Origin: Lactonifactor longoviformis DSM 17459
GTDB lineage: Bacteria > Bacillota > Clostridia > Lachnospirales > Lachnospiraceae
Assembly: GCF_900129135.1 (NCBI RefSeq)
Contig: NZ_FQVI01000034.1
Location: 1-33,279, forward strand
Direction: 5' to 3'
DNA: 33,279 bases
Shown: positions 28,689 to 33,279 of the stretch, piece by piece
Position numbering within the stretch: the first letter of the stretch is position 1
Layout: each line of letters begins with the position of its first letter
The notes under the pieces: generated by a model
What the model was told of the DNA's origin: nothing
Database searches by the model: none
The model's input: the letters and a program-made list of their open reading frames with translations, nothing else
Position numbers and translations under genes: made by a program

Positions 28689-29918
28689 ATGAGCTTTCTG
28701 CATGAAAAGCAATCCCGCTGCTATTTTTTATTTCTCTCCTGCTTCTGCACTCTGATGCTAGCCTTTTTCGTTTTGTGTGCAGGTATACAGACTCGTGAGG
28801 CAAAAAAGCTTCTTCTCAGACAGGAACAGACTGCCGCCTCCTATCTTCTGGAACAGGGTATATCGGAAGACATTACCGCTGCTGCCTTTAAAAACAGCGA
28901 GCTTACTGAGGAAGGTGTACGGCTTCTTGAAAAAAGCGGGCGTACCGACAGCACTCCCTTTTGGCTTCTTCCCCCGGCCCGTCGGGCGGCAGTCAGATAT
29001 AGGACTGCCGCCCTTCTGGGAGGTCTGGGATTCGGGGGGATTCTGATGGGCGTCTCCGCTTTCTTTCTTCACCGACGGGAACTTCTGTATCAGAAGGCGG
29101 CCGGCAGAATTGCAGAATTTGCGGAGGGGAGCTTCGCACGTCATCTGCCCAGGAACGAAACAGGTACGCTGTATCAGCTGTTTGCATCTGTGGATGAGCT
29201 GGCCATGGCTTTACAGTCCAAAAGCGAATCTGAACAGAAAGCAAAGGAATTCTTAAAAGATATGATATCTGATATCTCTCATCAATTGAAGACTCCCCTG
29301 GCTGCCCTGAATATGTATGCAGAAATTATTCTGGATGAGCCGGACAATCCCCCGTTAGTAGAGGAATTTTCCGGGAAATCTCTGATATCCCTCGCACGCA
29401 TGGAACAGCTCATTCTCTCTCTGCTGAAGGTTATGCGGCTGGATGCCGGAAATATTCGTTTTGAGCAAAAACTCTGTACAGTTTCTGAACTGGTTTCCCG
29501 GGGAATTGCAGAATTGATTACAAGAGCAAAACAGGAAGAGAAACAGATCCTGATAAACGGTGATCCCGGAGAGCAGATTCTGTGTGACCTGGAATGGACC
29601 GGTGAAGCCATCGGCAATCTGGTGAAAAACGCTCTGGACCATACCGAAGCCGGAGGAACCATTGAGATTGCCTGGGAGCGGTCTTTGGCAATGCTTCGGC
29701 TGTCTGTTGCAGATAACGGCAGCGGGATCCTTCCGGAAGATATTCACCATATCTTTAAACGATTCTACCGCAGTAAATCTTCCGCCCATACACAGGGGAT
29801 AGGTTTGGGGCTGCCTCTGGCAAAGTCTATTATTGAAGGCCAGGGGGGGATTCTATCTCTTCAGAGCACTCCAGGCAAAGGAACCACCTTTATTATTTCT
29901 TTCCTTACAGAACCGTAA
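28689..29918 (+). CDS. Sensor histidine kinase
   Basis: This 409-residue kinase has two membrane segments (about 12-33 and 107-127) enclosing an extracellular loop of about 75 residues. A linker helix leads to a HisKA domain with H198 (SDISHQLKTPLAALNMY), and the HATPase domain has N box (GEAIGNLVKNALDHTEAGG), DNGSGI and GIGLGLPLAKSI. The loop makes it unlike the short intramembrane-sensing BceS kinases and more like VanS- or VncS-type sensors. It pairs with the preceding OmpR regulator. The ligand is unknown. Confidence 0.93.
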   Translation: MSFLHEKQSRCYFLFLSCFCTLMLAFFVLCAGIQTREAKKLLLRQEQTAASYLLEQGISEDITAAAFKNSELTEEGVRLLEKSGRTDSTPFWLLPPARRAAVRYRTAALLGGLGFGGILMGVSAFFLHRRELLYQKAAGRIAEFAEGSFARHLPRNETGTLYQLFASVDELAMALQSKSESEQKAKEFLKDMISDISHQLKTPLAALNMYAEIILDEPDNPPLVEEFSGKSLISLARMEQLILSLLKVMRLDAGNIRFEQKLCTVSELVSRGIAELITRAKQEEKQILINGDPGEQILCDLEWTGEAIGNLVKNALDHTEAGGTIEIAWERSLAMLRLSVADNGSGILPEDIHHIFKRFYRSKSSAHTQGIGLGLPLAKSIIEGQGGILSLQSTPGKGTTFIISFLTEP

Positions 29919-29989
29919 GCTGGAATTCATCTGTATGTAAGGTGATCCTGCTATGCTGTCAGGGTAGAATAACAAGGAGGTATAATTAC

Positions 29990-30673
29990 ATGGAAATATT
30001 GCGTACTCAAAATCTCTGCAAAGTATATGGAAAAGGTGATACACAGGTCAAAGCGCTGCAAGACGTATCCTTTACTGTGGAAAAGGGAGAATTTACTGCG
30101 GTTGTAGGGGAATCCGGTTCCGGAAAGAGTACTCTCCTGAACTGCATCGGGGGCCTGGACACTCCCACGTCCGGTCATATTTATCTCAATGGGGAAGATT
30201 TATATTCAATGAAGGAAACAAAACGTACGGTGTTCCGCCGCCGCCACATTGGTTTTATTTTTCAGTCCTTTCACCTCATCTCAGAGCTGAATGTGGAGCA
30301 GAATATTATATTTCCGCTTCTGTTGGACAATAAGAAGCCAAACCGGGAGCAGACAGACGAAATCCTGGAGGTATTAGGTCTGACAGATCGCCGTACGCAT
30401 CTTCCCAGTCAGCTGTCAGGGGGACAACAGCAGCGCGTAGCCATAGGACGTGCGTTGATTGCGAAACCCATGCTGGTACTGGCTGATGAGCCTACCGGGA
30501 ATCTGGACTCCAAAAACAGTCAGGATGTCATGGATCTTCTCTGTAAAGCATCCAGGCATTATCAGCAGACGGTTCTTATGATAACTCATAATATCAATCT
30601 TACATCCTCTGTCGACCGTGTTCTGCGTGTCACAGACGGTATTCTCAGTGAACTGGGGGGTATGAAGGTATGA
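29990..30673 (+). CDS. ABC transporter ATPase, MacB/LolD-like
   Basis: This complete 227-residue ATPase starts at the ATG after AAGGAGG; an upstream in-frame ATG lacks a site. Walker A is GESGSGKST (40-48), the Q-loop is FIFQSFHL, the signature is [15 protein letters not shown] and Walker B is [13 protein letters not shown] with catalytic E167. It energises the FtsX-type permease whose start codon overlaps its end (ATGA). Unlike the related ATPase in the other ABC operon of this window, it has no internal stop. Confidence 0.95.
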   Translation: MEILRTQNLCKVYGKGDTQVKALQDVSFTVEKGEFTAVVGESGSGKSTLLNCIGGLDTPTSGHIYLNGEDLYSMKETKRTVFRRRHIGFIFQSFHLISELNVEQNIIFPLLLDNKKPNREQTDEILEVLGLTDRRTHLPSQLSGGQQQRVAIGRALIAKPMLVLADEPTGNLDSKNSQDVMDLLCKASRHYQQTVLMITHNINLTSSVDRVLRVTDGILSELGGMKV

Positions 30674-33024
30674 GACATTATCTGGACTTAATCCCTATTT
30701 CCGCTAAGGTGCACCGCAAACAGAGCAGAATGACCAGAATCTGCATTATACTCGCAGTATTTCTGGTTACCGTAATCTTCGGCATGGCAGATATGGAAAT
30801 GCGGGCCCAGAAGCTGCAGTCTCAAAAGAGTGATGGGGGCTGGCATGCCGGTTTTAAAGAAATCACCGGTGAACAAGCTGGCATCATAGCCTCACGGCCT
30901 GAGATAAAGGCATCCGCTTGGTATGATGTTCTCAATTACCGCTTGGATGAGGGGTATCAGCTTCAGGGGAATGATGCGGTTATCTGCGGATTCGATGAGG
31001 AATTGCTTTCTATGTTTACGGGAATGGAGCTGGAGGAAGGGGAATTTCCAAAGGATACACACTCTGCTGTTTTTACAAAAAGCGTAAAAGAACAGCTGGG
31101 TCTTAAAACAGGCGATACTATATGGCTGACCGTTCCCCGGGGGGAATCTATAGAATTAACGGTATGCGGATTTACAGGAGATACGTCTATGCTTACTGAA
31201 AAAGATGCTTTCGGCATATTTTTAAATACAGAAGCATTCCGTACACTGCTGTCTGCTGAGTCCTCAGAAACGTATGAAGGAATCTTTTATGTTACATTCA
31301 CCCCCTACTGCAGCATCCAAAAGGCACTGTCTGATATTCAGGCACAGCTGCAGCTGTCAGACCAGCAAGTCACACAGAATACAAAGCTTCTGGCACTGAT
31401 GCTCCAGAGCAAAGATCCCTATATGATGCAGCTATATCTTACTGCAGGTGTCCTGGCTGTCTTGGTTGCCATTGCAGGCACTCTGATGATTGCTGGAAGC
31501 CTGAACAGCAATGTCGTACAGAGAACGGAATTTTTCGGCATGATGCGCTGTCTGGGTGCAACTCAGAAGCAAGTGATACGATTTGTACGAAGGGAAGCAC
31601 TTAGCTGGTGTAAAACGGCCATCCCGCTGGGGATCGCCGCGGGTACTGCTGTCATATGGCTTTTGTGCGCACTGCTGGAGTTCTTAAGTCCAAGCATATT
31701 TGGGGAGATGCCGGATTTCGGGATTAGCTGGCTGGGCCTGATATCCGGTGTACTGATTGGCCTTATCACTGTCCTGCTTGCGGCCGGTTCGCCTGCCAAA
31801 AAGGCATCCAGAGTTTCCCCTGTGGCGGCCGTATCGGGAAATGCCGGCACCATCCAGGCGGCGCGTAAAGCAGCATCAACCACATTTTTTCAGGTGGATA
31901 CTGCTTTGGGAATCCATCATGCAAAAGGGAGCAGGAAGAATTTTATCCTTATGATTGGCTCCTTTGCTTTCAGTATTATTCTGTTTCTGTCCTTCCGCTC
32001 AGCAGTAGATTTTATGAACCATGCTATCACACCGCTGAAGCCCTATTCCCCGGATCTGTCGGTGCTCAGTCCTGACAATACCTGTGCAATCGCTCCGGAT
32101 CTCGCTGAATCATATGCGGTCCTTCCCTTTGTAGAGAAGGTGTACGGCAGAAGCTTTGCCTATAATATTCCGGTAAAGATACATGGACAGACAAAACGTG
32201 TCAACCTTATCTCCTACGAAACATATCAGTTCCAGTGGGCAGAGGATATGCTCCTTGAGGGAACAATCGATGATACAGAGAATGGCAGCTCGGTACTCAC
32301 TGTTTTTCACAAAGAAAATCCTCTGAACCTGGGGAGTACAATTACCATGGATTCCTACTCTGAGGGACAGCCGGTGAATGTTAAGGTGTCAGGAATTCTG
32401 TCCGACAGCCCTTTTAGCAGAGAACCAGGGGTTGAAACTGTAATTTGCTCCCAAAAATTATTTCAGCAGTTAACAGGTGAGAGCAATTATACAATCATAG
32501 ATGTACAGTTTAATTCCAAAGTAACAGATAATGATGTGGCACATATGCGCGCTGATGCCGGAGATTCGGTTATCTTCTCAGACCAGCGTATAAAGAACAG
32601 TGAAACCATGGGGGCATATTATTCCTTTTCCCTGTTCATCTACGGATTTCTGGCTGTAATCGCCTTAATCTCTGTATTCTATATCATTAACAGCATTGCC
32701 ATGAGTGTATCCGCCCGCCTCCGTCAGTATGGCGCCATGCGGGCCATCGGAATGAGTGACAGGCAGCTGATACGAATGATATCAGCCGAGGCAGCAACCT
32801 ACGCCCTCTTCGGCATTTTCTTTGGCTGTCTCATAGGTCTTCCTATAAACAAGCTTCTGTTTGAGAGACTTGTCACTTACCGATGGGGAGATGCCTGGTA
32901 TGTACCGGTTGGTTCTCTGCTGGTGATCATACTGGTAATCGCAGGGTCTGCGATTCTGGCTGTGCGTGGCCCCGCAAGGAAAATCCGGGGGATGTCGGTG
33001 GTGGATACTATAAGTGCAGAGTGA
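30670..33024 (+). CDS. MacB/FtsX-family ABC permease with two FtsX units
   Basis: This 784-residue permease has two similar halves. The first has a membrane segment near 22-42, an extracellular domain of about 210 residues, and three segments near 256-280, 312-335 and 350-372. The second has a segment near 423-445, a second extracellular domain of about 205 residues, and three segments near 650-675, 705-728 and 750-775. The cytoplasmic coupling loops EFFGMMRCLGATQKQV and RLRQYGAMRAIGMSDRQL are diagnostic of FtsX domains. Such permeases move lipids, peptides or lipoproteins or perform work at the envelope rather than import solutes. It completes the regulator-kinase-ATPase-permease operon. Confidence 0.92.
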   Translation: MRHYLDLIPISAKVHRKQSRMTRICIILAVFLVTVIFGMADMEMRAQKLQSQKSDGGWHAGFKEITGEQAGIIASRPEIKASAWYDVLNYRLDEGYQLQGNDAVICGFDEELLSMFTGMELEEGEFPKDTHSAVFTKSVKEQLGLKTGDTIWLTVPRGESIELTVCGFTGDTSMLTEKDAFGIFLNTEAFRTLLSAESSETYEGIFYVTFTPYCSIQKALSDIQAQLQLSDQQVTQNTKLLALMLQSKDPYMMQLYLTAGVLAVLVAIAGTLMIAGSLNSNVVQRTEFFGMMRCLGATQKQVIRFVRREALSWCKTAIPLGIAAGTAVIWLLCALLEFLSPSIFGEMPDFGISWLGLISGVLIGLITVLLAAGSPAKKASRVSPVAAVSGNAGTIQAARKAASTTFFQVDTALGIHHAKGSRKNFILMIGSFAFSIILFLSFRSAVDFMNHAITPLKPYSPDLSVLSPDNTCAIAPDLAESYAVLPFVEKVYGRSFAYNIPVKIHGQTKRVNLISYETYQFQWAEDMLLEGTIDDTENGSSVLTVFHKENPLNLGSTITMDSYSEGQPVNVKVSGILSDSPFSREPGVETVICSQKLFQQLTGESNYTIIDVQFNSKVTDNDVAHMRADAGDSVIFSDQRIKNSETMGAYYSFSLFIYGFLAVIALISVFYIINSIAMSVSARLRQYGAMRAIGMSDRQLIRMISAEAATYALFGIFFGCLIGLPINKLLFERLVTYRWGDAWYVPVGSLLVIILVIAGSAILAVRGPARKIRGMSVVDTISAE

Positions 33025-33124
33025 TAGTTTTGTGTATGTGAAGTTCGGGGTTATGTAGTCGGCGAGCAAAGCGTTGCAGACGGACGGATATAGAAGGGAG
33101 CACCGGGGGGACAGGGCCAGGGGG

Positions 33125-33279
33125 CGGGGGATAGGGACAAGTCAGCTCGAGGCTCCGTTCCCCTCAGCTAAGTCCTACCAGCTGCTAAACTCGTCAGGAA
33201 AGCCTTCCTCGTTAATCAGCTGGTGGACTGGATCTTCGGCTCACTCCGCTTAACCTCCCTGACTTGTCCCTATCCCCCG
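33125..33279. repeat. 155-bp palindromic element with perfect 21-bp terminal inverted repeats
   Basis: The left end (33125-33145, beginning CGGGGGATAGGGACAAG) is an exact reverse complement of the last 21 bases of the window (33259-33279). Inside, GTCCTACCAGCTG (33172-33184) pairs with CAGCTGGTGGAC (33217-33228) apart from one bulged T, and AGGAA/TTCCT closes the centre around AGCC. It has no coding capacity and resembles a miniature inverted-repeat element or palindromic intergenic repeat. It may continue past the window edge, and the preceding 100 bp hold no gene that I can see. Confidence 0.65.

Noticed and set aside
1-33279. CRISPR arrays, tRNA or rRNA genes
   Set aside because: No spaced direct repeats, cloverleaf sequences or rRNA motifs were seen on either strand.

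Overview
The window looks like the chromosome of an anaerobic low-to-mid GC Bacillota of the Lachnospiraceae type. This rests on strong AGGAGG-type ribosome binding sites, Firmicutes-type LexA boxes (CGAAC-N4-GTTYG), a flavodiiron oxygen-detoxification protein, many two-component and FtsX/MacB-type ABC systems, and a LysM gene divergent from lexA. The genus cannot be fixed from sequence alone.

Layout. 1-1190: tail of an IS1182-like transposase, a double hairpin, then a site-2-protease family gene. 1194-3992 (-): a large hybrid sensor kinase with two solute-binding domains. 4246-9225 (+): a BceAB-like ABC transporter followed by a LytTR response regulator and a GHKL (AgrC-like) kinase; the ATPase gene is interrupted by one in-frame TAA. 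9252-12475: an accessory patch holding a MerR/TipAS regulator with a 19-bp-spacer promoter, a GyrI-like gene, an lnu(C)-like lincosamide nucleotidyltransferase, at least four gene fragments, and a MarR regulator.

12599-19432 (+) is a self-contained five-gene unit: promoter, palindromic operator, MalY/PatB-type PLP enzyme, old-yellow-enzyme/Fe-S flavoprotein, YkvI-type transporter, two different UroD-family (methyltransferase-like) proteins, terminator. It looks like an uptake and catabolic pathway for an unidentified, possibly methylated, amino-acid-like compound, under control of the divergent MarR gene. It is the best candidate here for an undescribed system.

19446-24327 is mostly core genome: an XerS-like tyrosine recombinase with a dif-like 11-6-11 site upstream, a YneA-like LysM gene and lexA sharing four LexA boxes, a flavodiiron protein, a GlsB/YeaQ-type membrane protein and a PadR regulator with an operator over its own -10 box.

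24534-27511 (-) is a secreted-protein transcription unit: promoter, a cobalamin-like riboswitch with terminator and antiterminator, a choline-binding-like repeat surface protein split by one in-frame TAG, and a SurA_N-domain secreted protein. 27645-27995 holds an integrase-like micro-ORF and a long unexplained hairpin ending in a T-run. 27995-33024 (+) is an OmpR regulator, a kinase, an ABC ATPase and a MacB-like permease in one operon. The window ends in a 155-bp imperfect palindrome bounded by perfect 21-bp inverted repeats.
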